DNA of 64,000 bases from Saccharibacillus sp. O23 (GCF_002205895.1 NZ_NJDE01000001.1:248001-312000), one strand, 5' to 3'. Positions 52,703 through 63,119 are shown, counted from the stretch's first letter. Made by a program: numbers and translations. The notes: generated by a model not told the origin, from the letters alone.

Positions 52703-52959
52703 CGATTGCCACTCCTTCGCATATACATTAATCATTCGATTAAATACTAACGATTTGAGTCGAAAGATGCAATCGCTTTCTGCACAAAATAAACGGACTC
52801 GTGATCGTTTTCCTTCATTTCCGCTATCTTTTAACCGATAATATAGTGTCTTGCTTGATCGAAATGCTGGATTTGCGGCTCGGCCGATTCGGAGCTTGCG
52901 CAATCGGGAGGCCTGCCGCAGGTCCGCCCACAGACAGAAGGATAAAGGAGAAGATGACG

Positions 52960-53979
52960 ATGCTGCAAACGCCGCAATTGACGGTCAAGATCGTAAGCAC
53001 GGGCATGTATCACCCGCAGGAACGGTTCGACAATGCGTACTTTATCGACTACTTCATGAAAAGGGACAACAACGATATCACCCGTCTGCTGGAACATCTG
53101 GGCAAAGAAACGCGTTACCTCAGCCGCAACAACCCCGACGAGAACTCGCTGACGATGGCGCAATACGCGGCCGAACAGGCGCTGGAGCGTTCGGGCCTCC
53201 AGCCGTCGGATCTTCAGATGATCATGTTCATCTCCGACACGCCGGAATACACGTATCCGACCAATGCCGTGCTGCTGCACGAGCGGCTGAAGACGCCGAA
53301 CGCGCATCTGGTGTACGACATGAACGCCAACTGCATCGGCGCGATCTCGGCGCTGGATCAGGCGTCGATCATGATGAAAGCCAAAAATATCAAATACGCG
53401 CTGATCGCGGGCGGCGTCTCCGTCAGCAAAGCGGCCAGCGACAAAGAACCGATCATGTTCTCCGCGTTCGCGGACGGCGGCGGCGCGATCATTCTGGAGC
53501 TGACCGAAGCGGACGACGAACAGACGGGCTTCGTGGACGCGGACTTTTACACGGAATCGATCATCACGGACACCGCGATGTATCCGAACGTCGGCCATTC
53601 GCGCATGCTCGACGCTTCGATTCCCGAATCGGAGAAACGGGTCTGGCACAAAGAAGTCGACGTCAGCTTCTTCTCCGCCAAATGGCAAGGGCTGATCACC
53701 GGACTGCTGGCCAAACACGGCCTTGAGCCGGGCGACGTGGACCACTTTATCTTCTCGCAGCTCTCGCTGGCCGAGAACCTGAAGACGCTGAACCTGCTCG
53801 GCGTCGATCCGGGCAAACAGATCTACGTCGGCGACAAATACGGCTATACCGGCGTCACCGGGCCGATCTTCGCGCTGAACGAAGCGTTCCAGACCGGACG
53901 CATCAAGCCGGGCGACAAGCTGGTAATCTGCTCGGTCGGATTAGGCTACGTCATGGGCGCGTGCTTGTACCGCTTCTGA
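52960..53979 (+). CDS. KAS III (FabH)-like ketoacyl synthase with a modified active site
   Basis: The 339-aa protein has the FabH fold order and the catalytic Cys125 in NANCIGAISALDQA. At the FabH His position (PHQAN) it has FSQLS, Ser266, and at the Asn position (GNTSAAS) it has GYTGVTG, Tyr296. So one of three catalytic residues is kept, suggesting acyl transfer or an unusual condensation rather than normal decarboxylative initiation. ATG at 52960 has AAAGGAG nine bases upstream; 52954 is too close. It stands alone, about 4 kb from the biosynthetic operon at the right edge. Confidence 0.85.
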   Translation: MLQTPQLTVKIVSTGMYHPQERFDNAYFIDYFMKRDNNDITRLLEHLGKETRYLSRNNPDENSLTMAQYAAEQALERSGLQPSDLQMIMFISDTPEYTYPTNAVLLHERLKTPNAHLVYDMNANCIGAISALDQASIMMKAKNIKYALIAGGVSVSKAASDKEPIMFSAFADGGGAIILELTEADDEQTGFVDADFYTESIITDTAMYPNVGHSRMLDASIPESEKRVWHKEVDVSFFSAKWQGLITGLLAKHGLEPGDVDHFIFSQLSLAENLKTLNLLGVDPGKQIYVGDKYGYTGVTGPIFALNEAFQTGRIKPGDKLVICSVGLGYVMGACLYRF

Positions 53980-53990
53980 TCTCCATGCTC

Positions 53991-54039
53991 GCAAAAAAGC
54001 TGCCTCGAACGCGAATGCGCGAACGGGGCAGCTTTTTTC
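53991..54039. terminator. Bidirectional terminator
   Basis: AAAAAAGCTGCCTCG pairs with CGGGGCAGCTTTTTT around a long loop. It serves the KAS III-like gene and the converging small gene. Confidence 0.85.
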
Positions 54040-54068
54040 GATAGCGTTTGGGGATGGCGGTGTTTCGA

Positions 54069-54425
54069 TTACTTCACGTCGTCCAGACTCTTCACGAGTT
54101 CTCCGCTGAAGTGGGTCTTCTCCGCGATCTTGCGAATCTGAATACTGGTAATCGCCGACTTCGATTCGACCATGTAGATCTTCTTGAAGCCGAGCGTCAT
54201 ATACATCTGGAAAGCTTGCTCGAGCATATCCAGCAGGTCCTGCTTCACGGTAGCCAGTCCGGACGCGTCCACGACCAGCGTGTATTCGCTCGCTTGGATC
54301 GTGCTGCCTTCCTGCATGAACTTCAGGGCAAAGCCTTCCGCGTCGCTCATTTGGAAGAATCCGCCTACGGTCGCGATGAACAGTTTCTTGGCACGATCGA
54401 CTTCGACATTGTATTTTTCCGTCAT
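54069..54425 (-). CDS. Small STAS-like or anti-sigma-antagonist-like protein
   Basis: The 118-aa product alternates beta strands and helices: NVEVDRAKKLFIATVGGFF, EYTLVVDASGLATVKQDLLD, KKIYMVESKSAITSIQIRK. This resembles SpoIIAA/STAS-like folds, but the phospho-acceptor serine is not clear. The ATG at 54425 follows GAGGGAG. Monocistronic. Confidence 0.6.
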   Translation of the reverse strand: MTEKYNVEVDRAKKLFIATVGGFFQMSDAEGFALKFMQEGSTIQASEYTLVVDASGLATVKQDLLDMLEQAFQMYMTLGFKKIYMVESKSAITSIQIRKIAEKTHFSGELVKSLDDVK

Positions 54426-54578
54426 GATCTCTCTCCCTCTCTCATCCCGATTAACGTTCTTATTCATGTTATATTCAACTTTTTTAGTATAACAATGAAC
54501 GGGGGGAGAAGAAAGGGCATGACGTCCTTGTTTTCTGCCGGAATCTAGCGGTTCGACGCCTGCTTCGCGATTCGGACG

Positions 54579-56573
54579 CTATGCCTGATCGGCCCGAATC
54601 GGCAGTTTCGCCCCGTTCTTCAGATACACGGGAATCCGTTCCAGCGGAGCGTCCGCCAGAATCGTTTGTCCGCCGCCGTACGTCTCGCCGCTGTAAGCGT
54701 CCGTCCATGTCGCGCCGGCCGGAAGATACACGCTTCGCCCGCGCGCGCCTGCTTCGAGAATCGGCGCGATCAACAGATCCGGCCCGAATAGGAACTGATC
54801 GTCCACGTCCCACGACGCTTCGTCGCCCGGGAAATCGTAGAACAGCGGGCGCATCGGCGGGGTGCCTTTTGCATGCGCGGCCGCCATCTGTTCCCGGATA
54901 TAAGGACGCAGACGCTCGCGCAGACGCATATGATCCGCGAAAATCTCGTACGCTTCTTCCCCGTAACTCCACACTTCGTTGTCCGCGCCGCTGCCCCATA
55001 ATCCGCCGCCCGGAAGACCCGTATGCGGCTCTTGATACGGACTGCGGTCGCCGTGGAGACGCATCACCGGAGAGAAAGTGCTGTATTGGAACCAGCGCAC
55101 GATACATTCGCGGAACGCCGGATCGTCCGGGTTGCCGCCGTGGAAACCGCCGATATCCGTCGTCCACCACGGGATGCCGGCGATCGCCATATTCAGTCCC
55201 GCGCGCACCTGATGGCCCAACACTTCAAAGCTCGACGCGATATCGCCGGACCAAGCGAGCGCGCCGTAACGCTGGCTGCCGGCCCATGCCGAACGCACCA
55301 GATTGATTACGTTCTCCTGCCCTTCGCCCGTCATCCCTTCATAGAAGGCGCGGCTGTATTGGCTCGGATACCAGTTGCCGACTTGCAGCGAAGGTCCCGC
55401 GTCGTAGCGGTAGATATCGTGATCGTAGACGGCGAATTCCGGCTCGGCTTCGTCCAGCCAGAACAGCCGGATGCCTTTGTCGTAATAATTGCGTTTGATC
55501 TTCTCCCACAGATAACGGCGCGCGTCCGGATGGGTCGCGTCGAAGATCTCGTTCTGCCCGAGAAACTGGAACTGCGTGCGGACGCCGCGATCGGTGCGGA
55601 CCAGATAGCCTTTTTCGACCATCTCGCCGTAGTTCTCGCTCTCCGTCTGCACGGTCGGCCATACGGATACCATGAGTTCGATGCCCATTTCTTGCAGTTC
55701 CCGCACCATGCCTTCCGGGTCCGGCCAATACCGCTCGTCGAACTTCCAGTCGCCTTGATTCGTCCAATGGAAAAAGTCGATGACGATCACCGAGATCGGC
55801 AGTCCCCGGCGAATATGTTCGCGCGCCACATGCAGCAGTTCTTCTTGATCGCGGTAGCGCAGCTTGCACTGCCAGAAGCCCATCCCGAACTCCGGCATCA
55901 TCGGGACCGTGCCGGTGGCGCGAGCGTACGACTCTTCGATCTCCGCCGGCGTATCGCCTGCCGTGATCCAATAATCGAGCTGCTTGGTCGAGGCGGCAGC
56001 CCATTCCGTCACGTTCGTATTGAAGCTGGCCTGCCCGATCGCGGGATTATGCCACAGCATGCCGTAGCCCGCGTTCGAGAGCACGAACGGTACGCTGGTC
56101 TGGCTGTTGCGGTGATTCAGTTCGAGGCGGCAGCCTTTGAGATCGAGCAGCGACTGCTGATACTGTCCCATTCCGTACAGCTTCTCGCCGTCTTTGGCAT
56201 GAAAACGCAGCGTGACCGCATAATCGCGGCTGCCCGGAATCGGCACGATATCGCGGCCGCCCGATTTGAGCTGGTAGGTCTTCTCCGTTTCCCGGAGCAG
56301 CACCTCGCCTTTGTCGTTGGTAAACGTGATCCGCCCGCTTCGTTCCACGTCCGCGCGAATCTTGCCGTTGACGATATACGCGCTCCGTCCGTCTTCCGCG
56401 ACCGCGACCGCCGCTTCTTCGGCAGACGAATCGGCCGGAAGCAGCGCCCAATCGTCGTCGTGCAGCTTGTCTTTGGACGCCCGCACCCGAAACGCGTTCG
56501 CGCCCCACGGTTCGATGCGCAGCACTTCGTGGTCGTATTCCCAGATCAAAGCTTGGTCCTTCGCGTACAACAT
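54579..56573 (-). CDS. Glycoside hydrolase family 31, probable alpha-xylosidase/alpha-glucosidase
   Basis: The 664-aa protein has a beta-rich N-domain, then the GH31 barrel with nucleophile Asp374 in LFWLDEAEPE and acid/base Asp444 in AWSGDIASS, followed by the C-terminal beta domains (LFGPDLLIAPILEAG). Length and the LDEAEPE motif fit the GH31 xylosidase/glucosidase group. No signal peptide, so it is intracellular. It is divergent from an AraC regulator and has a cre-like box upstream, in keeping with catabolic regulation. Confidence 0.9.
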   Translation of the reverse strand: MLYAKDQALIWEYDHEVLRIEPWGANAFRVRASKDKLHDDDWALLPADSSAEEAAVAVAEDGRSAYIVNGKIRADVERSGRITFTNDKGEVLLRETEKTYQLKSGGRDIVPIPGSRDYAVTLRFHAKDGEKLYGMGQYQQSLLDLKGCRLELNHRNSQTSVPFVLSNAGYGMLWHNPAIGQASFNTNVTEWAAASTKQLDYWITAGDTPAEIEESYARATGTVPMMPEFGMGFWQCKLRYRDQEELLHVAREHIRRGLPISVIVIDFFHWTNQGDWKFDERYWPDPEGMVRELQEMGIELMVSVWPTVQTESENYGEMVEKGYLVRTDRGVRTQFQFLGQNEIFDATHPDARRYLWEKIKRNYYDKGIRLFWLDEAEPEFAVYDHDIYRYDAGPSLQVGNWYPSQYSRAFYEGMTGEGQENVINLVRSAWAGSQRYGALAWSGDIASSFEVLGHQVRAGLNMAIAGIPWWTTDIGGFHGGNPDDPAFRECIVRWFQYSTFSPVMRLHGDRSPYQEPHTGLPGGGLWGSGADNEVWSYGEEAYEIFADHMRLRERLRPYIREQMAAAHAKGTPPMRPLFYDFPGDEASWDVDDQFLFGPDLLIAPILEAGARGRSVYLPAGATWTDAYSGETYGGGQTILADAPLERIPVYLKNGAKLPIRADQA

Positions 56574-56653
56574 AATGCGTATTCCTCCTTGATTCGCGAG
56601 ATCTACCCGGCTGCCCGAGATCGGGATAAGGTTGCGTTTGATGCTTCTCGGGC

Positions 56654-56667
56654 TGCAAGCGCTCTCT
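56654..56667 (-). promoter_or_regulatory. Candidate cre upstream of the GH31 gene
   Basis: TGCAAGCGCTCTCT matches 12 of 14 positions of the cre consensus TGWAARCGYTWNCW. It lies 80 bp before the GH31 start in the divergent gap with the AraC gene. Confidence 0.4.
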
Positions 56668-56767
56668 TCGATATTGCTTTTATTATAGAGCGCAAGCAGG
56701 GAATAAAGGCAGAGCGTGGAATACGCAATACTAGGACCAGATTACGTTTATCGGAAAGGACCTTGCG

Positions 56768-57769
56768 ATGAGAAAAAACAGCCGGCCGCCGGGCGGCGAA
56801 TCGGACCATACTCCGGCATACCGAGAAGATGCCGCGCCCGAGCTTTCTTCTTGGCGGCGCGAGCATACGGTGATCCCGGATCTGACGTTCCCTCTGAACG
56901 TTTTTCATATTCGCGATACGGACCCCGACATGCTCTGCATTCCGCCGCATTGGCATGAACATCTGGAATGGATCGTGGTTCTGCGCGGCCGGTTCAGCAT
57001 GCAGATCGGGACCGGATTCCGGGAATTGGGCGAAGGCGGCTGCGCGTTCGTCAACACGGCCGAACTGCATTCCGCGTTCCCGCTCGAAAACGGCAGCGAG
57101 CTCTACGCGTTGGTATTCGGCGAAGCGCTGCTGCGCAACCACGCGCTCGACCATACGGAGACGCGTTACGTGCGGCCGCTGCTGGAAGGCCGGCTCGGAT
57201 TGGCGTCGTTCTACGAAGCGCGAGAAGCCGGCGAGATTCGCAAACGGCTGCTGGAGATCGTGGCGGAATACCGGGGCGGCGAAGCCGGATTCGAATTATT
57301 GGTCAAATCGGGGCTGCTCGGCGTGCTGGGGCTGGCGTGCAGGCAGAGCGGAACTCCGAACGAAGACGCGGCAAAAAACGGACGGCGCGCGCAAAGCGCG
57401 GTCTATCCGCTGCTGCTGCATCTGAGCGAGCATTTCCGTCAGCCGATCGGCATCGCGGAAGCCGCCGCGATCTGCTGCGTGACGCCGACGTATTTCTGCC
57501 ATGTGTTCAAACGCACGACCGGCAAAACGCTCAGCGCATACATCAACACGCTGCGCGTGCACGAAGCCGAAGGCCTGCTGCGCGGAGGCGGGCGTTCCGT
57601 GCAGGAGATCGCCCGGTTGGTAGGGTACGAAGACGCCGGCTATTTCGCCCGCGTGTTCAAGAAACTCAAAGGCACGTCGCCGAGCCGGTACGCGGAATCA
57701 AGTTTCGATCCGCTTCAAGTCAATCAGCGGGCCGCCGCCGCAGAGCAGGAGATGACATTCTTCGAATAA
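56768..57769 (+). CDS. AraC-family transcriptional regulator
   Basis: The 333-aa protein has a cupin-like N-domain (PPHWHEHLEWIVVLRG) and a C-terminal double helix-turn-helix: IGIAEAAAICCVTPTYFCHVFK and SVQEIARLVGYEDAGYFARVFKK. It likely controls the divergent GH31 gene in response to a sugar. The ATG follows GGAAAGG. Its last 72 bases overlap the converging phosphopantetheinyl transferase gene. Confidence 0.88.
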   Translation: MRKNSRPPGGESDHTPAYREDAAPELSSWRREHTVIPDLTFPLNVFHIRDTDPDMLCIPPHWHEHLEWIVVLRGRFSMQIGTGFRELGEGGCAFVNTAELHSAFPLENGSELYALVFGEALLRNHALDHTETRYVRPLLEGRLGLASFYEAREAGEIRKRLLEIVAEYRGGEAGFELLVKSGLLGVLGLACRQSGTPNEDAAKNGRRAQSAVYPLLLHLSEHFRQPIGIAEAAAICCVTPTYFCHVFKRTTGKTLSAYINTLRVHEAEGLLRGGGRSVQEIARLVGYEDAGYFARVFKKLKGTSPSRYAESSFDPLQVNQRAAAAEQEMTFFE

Positions 57770-58345
57770 AGGCAGGCTGCGGAGCGGATAGCCGCCGACG
57801 TTCGGCGCCAACGCTTCCTTTTCGATCACAGAAAAAAACGCCGTATCGCCGAATATGCCGACGCCCAGCAGCTTGAGGTAACTTTCTTTGGCCGACCAGA
57901 CCCGGGACAATTCCCAAGGCCGGCGGCTCAGATACGACTGTTCCTCCGGGTGAAAAAAAGACGCGTGACCTTCTTGGTACATGCGGCCGCCGCGCTTCTG
58001 TTCGACGTCGATCCCGACCGGGTTCGCGGACGCGGCCATCACCCAGCGGGAGCCCGAATGGCTGATCGAGATATGCGGAGCGCCGGGAAGATCGGCAGCA
58101 AAAGCATTTTCGGTCCAACGCACGTAAGGCTTGCCCGAAGGCGTACGGGCGAATTCGAACGGTGGTACCGCGCCGCCCGCCAGATTCAAGCATGCGGCGA
58201 CGGTCTCCCGCTTGATGGCTTCGTAATCCTCGGCGGCGCGTCCGGTTTCAGCGGATACGATCAACGTCGCCGCATCCGATCCGTCCGGTGCTTCGGGCAG
58301 CGGCCGCACGGCCGCTGCGGCGCGCGGCATCCTTCGTTCCTGCAT
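57698..58345 (-). CDS. 4'-phosphopantetheinyl transferase, Sfp type
   Basis: The 215-aa protein has the Sfp-type signatures HISISHSG (91-98), GIDVE (111-115) and WSAKESYLK (150-158) in order. It attaches phosphopantetheine to carrier proteins. It is the last gene of the type II PKS/NRPS operon, so its substrates probably include the NRPS carrier domain and the unseen ACP. Its 3' end overlaps the AraC gene by 72 bases on the opposite strand. Confidence 0.9.
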   Translation of the reverse strand: MQERRMPRAAAAVRPLPEAPDGSDAATLIVSAETGRAAEDYEAIKRETVAACLNLAGGAVPPFEFARTPSGKPYVRWTENAFAADLPGAPHISISHSGSRWVMAASANPVGIDVEQKRGGRMYQEGHASFFHPEEQSYLSRRPWELSRVWSAKESYLKLLGVGIFGDTAFFSVIEKEALAPNVGGYPLRSLPLFEECHLLLCGGGPLIDLKRIET

Positions 58346-58394
58346 AACGTCTTCTCCTTTCTGTCGCGGACAGACGCGGAACGTAGTTCTCGCG

Positions 58395-58997
58395 TTATTC
58401 GCGGGACGTGACGATCAAGACGCCTTCGAGCAGCCGCTCTTCCCCGCTGTAAGCGGACACCTGCGCTTCGACGATATTCTGCCAGCGGAAGCGGCATTCG
58501 GCGCGCAGCACGATCCGCTCGCCGACGCTCGGCGCGCGATAGACGCGCAGCTTCTTCAAGCCGGCCAGATACCCGATCCGGCCGCGCGTGTCTTCGTCCG
58601 GCCGATAGGCGTACATCACGCCGGCGAGCTGCGCCAGCGCTTCGATCAACAGCGTGCTCGGGAACGTGCCGGCTTCGCCGCGCGCGGACGGCTGTACGTC
58701 GCCCGGCGCTATCGTTTTGAAACCGAGCGCGTATTCGCCCGGCCGCAGTTCCAGAATTCCGTCGAGAAACAGAAACGGCGGTCGATGCGGCAGCACTTGG
58801 TCGATCCGGATGCGCGAAACGTCGAAGCTCGCTGCGGATTCCGGCGGTTCGGATGCGGATGGTTGAGACGGTTCGGATAGTCGAGACGGTTCGGAAGATT
58901 CGCCTGCCGGTTCGGCGCGTTCGAAAGCTTGTGCCCGATCGGCAAACGGCGCGTGAGCGGCAGGCGGCGTCGACGGCGTCTCTGTAAGGTCAGTCAT
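58395..58997 (-). CDS. FabZ-like dehydratase with an altered active site
   Basis: The 200-aa product has a proline/serine-rich N-terminus (about 65 residues) and a hot-dog domain starting IRIDQVLPHRPPFLFLDGILELRPGEY and continuing FPSTLLIEALAQLAGVMY. The Glu of the EALAQ helix is present but the FabZ GHFP His is missing: the aligned stretch reads SARGEAGTFPS. Dehydratase activity is therefore doubtful or depends on another residue. Its ATG overlaps the NRPS stop by eight bases, placing it in the PKS/NRPS operon. Confidence 0.75.
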   Translation of the reverse strand: MTDLTETPSTPPAAHAPFADRAQAFERAEPAGESSEPSRLSEPSQPSASEPPESAASFDVSRIRIDQVLPHRPPFLFLDGILELRPGEYALGFKTIAPGDVQPSARGEAGTFPSTLLIEALAQLAGVMYAYRPDEDTRGRIGYLAGLKKLRVYRAPSVGERIVLRAECRFRWQNIVEAQVSAYSGEERLLEGVLIVTSRE

Positions 58998-61900
58998 GTG
59001 CGATTCCCCTTCCCCGGGATGCGGCGGCGATCGTTTCGGCGAAACTCGGGCCGCACGCTTCTTCGACGATCCGCCGTTCCAAAGAAGCGGCGAATTCCCG
59101 AACCAGCGGCTCCGAATACAGTCCCCGGTTGAACTTGATCTCCCAACGCATCCCTTCGTTTTCTTCGATCACTCCGAAATAGAAATCCCGTTCGGTAATA
59201 TCCGGGTCGCGGTTGAGCGTCTCGACGGCGCCGAACCAATCGCCTTGACCCGGCATCGCCGGCCAGCCGTTCTGGTAATTGAAACAGACCTCGAACAATT
59301 CGCCTTCCGCCGCTTGTTCGAGCGGCAGCAGCCTGTACAATCGCCCCGGCATGATCGCCTGATGCCGCAGAATACCGGAGACTTCGTCGGCCGCGCGCCG
59401 CGCCAGCCGATCCGCAGATTCATGTTCGTCCGCATGCAGCATCAACGGCAGCACGCGGGTGAACATGCCGAGCGCGCGTTCTTCTTCGCCGATGGCCCGG
59501 CCGGGGAAATAACAGCCGATCCGCAGATCGGAGCGGCCGCTGTACTGCGAGACCGTGCGCAGGAACAACGTCAGCAGCCAGACGAACGGCGAGACCGACA
59601 GCTTCGCGGCACGGCTTCGCAGCAGCCGGACGGTCTCCGGATTCGCGCTCAGCGCTATGGCGGCGAAACCGCGCTCGCCGTCTTGATCCGGGATCAAGCG
59701 GGTCAGCGGCGGGCGGTTCCGCAGACGTTCCCGCCAATACGCTTCATGTTCCTCCCCGCCGGATCGCATCGCCGAAGCGGCAAAGCTGCCGCGCTCGGGC
59801 AGCGGCCCGCTCCCTTCGTATACGGTCAAGATGTCTTGCAGCAGAAATTGCAGCGACAGATAATCCAAGATCGCGTGTTTGACGTGGAGGTAGAGATGCC
59901 CGGCGGGCGCGGCCGCGCGCGATCCGCGGGTTGCTTCGGGCGCGCCGGGCAGCAGTTCCGGCGCGAAGCCGTAAGCCGAAGCGGGCGGAGCTTCGGCATC
60001 GCTCTGCGCCGGCTCTTCGAGCAGCAGCTCGATCAACGGCTCGAACGGCGGAAGTTCTTCGCCCGGACGGACGGGAACGCCGGCCGGCCACACGGCCAGC
60101 GCGTCTTCGAGGCGCGTGCCGGACGGCTTGTCGCCGAGCGCGATCGGCCGATATTCCGGCTCCGCGCGCATCAGGTTCCGTCCCTGCCGGCGCAGCAGGC
60201 GCAGACGGAAAACATCGCGGCTCGCCAGCGCTTCGTTGACGGCGCGTTCCAAGCGCGGCCGATCGACGGGGCGCAGCAGCGTAAGGCGCAGCAGCAGCGA
60301 GAAGCGCTGCCGTTCGCGCTCGTCCGCGCCGCCGCGCAGCAGGCGCTGCTCCTGCGCCAGCAGTTTCTTCTGCGGCTCCGTAACCGGGAGCTCAAGGCCC
60401 TGCGGTCCTTCTTCGGCCGGCGAAGCGCCGAGAGAAGCTTCCGCCGCGGCGTGATCCTGCCGCAGCGCCGCGATCAGATGCTCGACGCTGCCGGCTTCGT
60501 AGAGCCGCGCCAAGCCGGCGCCAAGCCCGAAAGCGCCGTGCAGTTCGCCGGCCAGCGCCAGCAGCGTGATCGAGCTGCCGCCGAGTTCGAACAGCGACCG
60601 CTTGCGATCGAAGCGGTCCGTTCCGAGCAGCCGGCCGATCGCCGCTTCGGCGTAAGCGCCGATCTCGGCCGGCATCTCCCGCGCGCAGCGCAGCAGGTCC
60701 AGCAGCGCGGCGTAATCCACTTTGCCGTTGAACGTCACGGGCAGCTCCGCGCAGCGGCATACCCGCTGCGGCACCATATAATGCGGCAGCGCGGCGCGAA
60801 GCTTGCCGATCATGTCCTGCGGCGCGTAGTCGCGCTCGCCGATGTAGCAGAGCCCGATGCCCGCGAACGACGTGCCGTCGCGGCTGACCACCGCCCGCGC
60901 TTCGCGGACGCCGTCCAGCCGCTCCGCCGCCCGTTCGATCTCTTCCAGCTCGACGCGGTAGCCGTTGATCTTGCGCTGCCGGTCTTTGCGGCCGACGAAG
61001 ACGTAACGGCCGTCTTCGAGCCGCCGGACCAGATCGCCGGTGCGGTAGCCCCGGACGCCCGATTCCGATACGAAAAACGGTCCGTCCGCCCCGCCTTGCG
61101 GCGATCCGATATACCCCAATCCGACGCAGTCGCCTCGGATCAGCAGTTCTCCGGCTTCGCCGTCCGCGCAGCGGCTTCCGTCTTCGCGCGCCGCTTCCAG
61201 CGCGGCGAAGCCTACCGCGCGCCCGATCGTCAGAGCCTCGCCGGACGCCGCGCCGGCTTTGTCCAGCCAAGCCGAAGTCACGAGCACCGTGCATTCCGCC
61301 GGCCCGTACGTGTTGTACAGCCGAAAATCTTCGGCATTCGCCCGCCGGATCAAACGACGCGCCAGCGAATCGCTCAGCACGTCGCCGATGCAGAAGATCC
61401 GTCGGACACATAGTTCCTGCTCCGGATGAAGCGCCAGATGTTCGTCGATCAGCCGCAGATAATTCGGCGTCGCGTCGACCAGATCGATCGCGTGCCGGTT
61501 CAGATATTCGACCAGTTCCCGCCCGCTGCGCTTGCTCGCGTCCGATACCAGATGCAGCCGTTCGCCGCGCAGCAGGCTGAAGAAGATCATGGCCGCGCTC
61601 ATATCGAACACGAACGGCGCGACGACGGCCGTGTCGGCCGCTTGCCGATCCGGCAGGCCGAAAGCTTCTTCCGCCCACTCGTCGTGCAGACGCAGCAGAT
61701 TGTAATGGCTGACTTCCAATCCTTTCGGCTTGCCGGTCGATCCCGACGTATAGATGGCATAGGCCGCATCGTTCGGCCGCGCCGACCGCTCGCCCGTCGC
61801 CTTTTGCGCGACCGAAGCGTCCGGTTGCTCGGCCGCGCCGCTTGCGCTTCCGGCTTCGGCGTCGGATTCGTCGCCGGCGCTCCGCTCGACCGCAAACGGC

Positions 61901-62391
61901 GGGCCGGGTTCGCCGACCGAATCTTTCGCGCCGCGAATCGGCGGCAGGTTCGCCGTCAATTCTTCGATATGGGCGGCTCGGCATTCGCCCGGCAGCGGCA
62001 GCGCATACGTCCCGTCATGCACCAGCAGGCCGACCTGCGCGTCGCTCAACATGTAAGCGATCCGCTCCGCCGGGTACAGCGGATCGATGCACAGATAAGC
62101 ATGACCGGCTTCGAGCGCGCCGAGCATCGCCGCCACGCATTCTTTGGTCCGTCCGGTCAGCAAAGCGATCCGTTCCCCGCCCGTGCCCGGCACGAGGCGG
62201 CGAATATTGGCCGCGGCCCGCGCCGAAGCTTGCCGAAGCTGATCATAAGTCCAGCTTCCGCTTTCGTCGACGACGGCGATGCGTGCCGCGTGCCGCGCCG
62301 CCGCCGCTTCGAAACGGCCGGGAATCGTCCATTCCGCGGCTTCGCGTTCGGGCCCGCGGATCGCCCGCTTCGTTTCGGCCGGCCCCGTCAT
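58990..62391 (-). CDS. NRPS with A-PCP-C domain order
   Basis: The 1133-aa protein has an adenylation domain (A3 [10 protein letters not shown] at 215-224, A5 [11 protein letters not shown]7 GYRTGD at 448-453, A10 NGKVDY with Lys557), a carrier domain ([10 protein letters not shown], phosphopantetheine Ser607) and a C-terminal condensation domain with KHAILDY at 838-844, the usual HHxxxDG with His839 and Asp843 kept. Two positions of the motif differ. The A domain has unusual pocket residues ([10 protein letters not shown]). The ATG overlaps the ketoreductase stop (ATGA). A C-terminal C domain suggests acylation of an upstream-bound amino acid. Confidence 0.87.
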   Translation of the reverse strand: MTGPAETKRAIRGPEREAAEWTIPGRFEAAAARHAARIAVVDESGSWTYDQLRQASARAAANIRRLVPGTGGERIALLTGRTKECVAAMLGALEAGHAYLCIDPLYPAERIAYMLSDAQVGLLVHDGTYALPLPGECRAAHIEELTANLPPIRGAKDSVGEPGPPFAVERSAGDESDAEAGSASGAAEQPDASVAQKATGERSARPNDAAYAIYTSGSTGKPKGLEVSHYNLLRLHDEWAEEAFGLPDRQAADTAVVAPFVFDMSAAMIFFSLLRGERLHLVSDASKRSGRELVEYLNRHAIDLVDATPNYLRLIDEHLALHPEQELCVRRIFCIGDVLSDSLARRLIRRANAEDFRLYNTYGPAECTVLVTSAWLDKAGAASGEALTIGRAVGFAALEAAREDGSRCADGEAGELLIRGDCVGLGYIGSPQGGADGPFFVSESGVRGYRTGDLVRRLEDGRYVFVGRKDRQRKINGYRVELEEIERAAERLDGVREARAVVSRDGTSFAGIGLCYIGERDYAPQDMIGKLRAALPHYMVPQRVCRCAELPVTFNGKVDYAALLDLLRCAREMPAEIGAYAEAAIGRLLGTDRFDRKRSLFELGGSSITLLALAGELHGAFGLGAGLARLYEAGSVEHLIAALRQDHAAAEASLGASPAEEGPQGLELPVTEPQKKLLAQEQRLLRGGADERERQRFSLLLRLTLLRPVDRPRLERAVNEALASRDVFRLRLLRRQGRNLMRAEPEYRPIALGDKPSGTRLEDALAVWPAGVPVRPGEELPPFEPLIELLLEEPAQSDAEAPPASAYGFAPELLPGAPEATRGSRAAAPAGHLYLHVKHAILDYLSLQFLLQDILTVYEGSGPLPERGSFAASAMRSGGEEHEAYWRERLRNRPPLTRLIPDQDGERGFAAIALSANPETVRLLRSRAAKLSVSPFVWLLTLFLRTVSQYSGRSDLRIGCYFPGRAIGEEERALGMFTRVLPLMLHADEHESADRLARRAADEVSGILRHQAIMPGRLYRLLPLEQAAEGELFEVCFNYQNGWPAMPGQGDWFGAVETLNRDPDITERDFYFGVIEENEGMRWEIKFNRGLYSEPLVREFAASLERRIVEEACGPSFAETIAAASRGRGIAHD

Positions 62392-63119
62392 AACCGGCCT
62401 CCGTCCACGATCAGCGTCTGCGCCGTAATGTAGGAAGCTTCTTCCCCGCAGAGGAACAAGACGGCTTTGGCCACTTCTTCGGGACGGCCGAGCCGTTTCA
62501 TCGGAATCTGTTCGATCGACGCCCGAATCTTGCGGTTGTCCAAGTCGACCATCTCGGTCTCGATAAATCCGGGCGCTACCGCGTTGACCCGGATCTTTTT
62601 GCGCGCGTATTCGCGCGCCATCGACTCGGTCAAGCCGAGCAGCCCGGCTTTGGAAGCCGCATAATTCGTTTGGCCGCCGTCCGGGCGAATGCCGCCGGTG
62701 GAACCGACGATGACGACGCCGGTTCCTCGGCGAGTATCCATCGCGGGCAGCAGATCTTTCATGCAGTAGAAGCAGCCGTGCAGGTTGGTCCGCAGCACGT
62801 CTTCGAAATCGCCGTCGTCCATCAGCAGCATCACCTGATCCCGCACGATTCCCGCGCAGTAGACCACGCCCTGCACTTTGCCCCAAGACGAGGATACGAA
62901 TTCCGCAAAAGTCCGGATCGATTCGCGGTCCGACACGTCCATATGATGCGTCAGCACTTCCGATTCGCCGCTTCGAAGCGAACGCGCCAGCTTTTCCGCC
63001 GCGGCGACCGAAGTGCGGTAGCTGAACGCGACGTCCCATCCTTTCGCCGCGAATTCCGTAACGATCGCCTGCCCGATGCCTCCGGTCCCTCCGATCACGA
63101 CTACCCGATTTCGTTCCAT
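62388..63119 (-). CDS. 3-ketoacyl-ACP reductase-like SDR (ketoreductase)
   Basis: The 243-aa short-chain dehydrogenase has the cofactor loop GGTGGIGQA (10-18), NNAG-like CAG, catalytic Ser in VGSTGGI and Tyr/Lys in NYAASKAG, with the C-terminal VDGG. It is FabG-like and would reduce beta-keto groups in the polyketide chain. It is coupled to the ketosynthase-like gene upstream (21-bp gap) and the NRPS downstream (ATGA overlap). Confidence 0.9.
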   Translation of the reverse strand: MERNRVVVIGGTGGIGQAIVTEFAAKGWDVAFSYRTSVAAAEKLARSLRSGESEVLTHHMDVSDRESIRTFAEFVSSSWGKVQGVVYCAGIVRDQVMLLMDDGDFEDVLRTNLHGCFYCMKDLLPAMDTRRGTGVVIVGSTGGIRPDGGQTNYAASKAGLLGLTESMAREYARKKIRVNAVAPGFIETEMVDLDNRKIRASIEQIPMKRLGRPEEVAKAVLFLCGEEASYITAQTLIVDGGRL

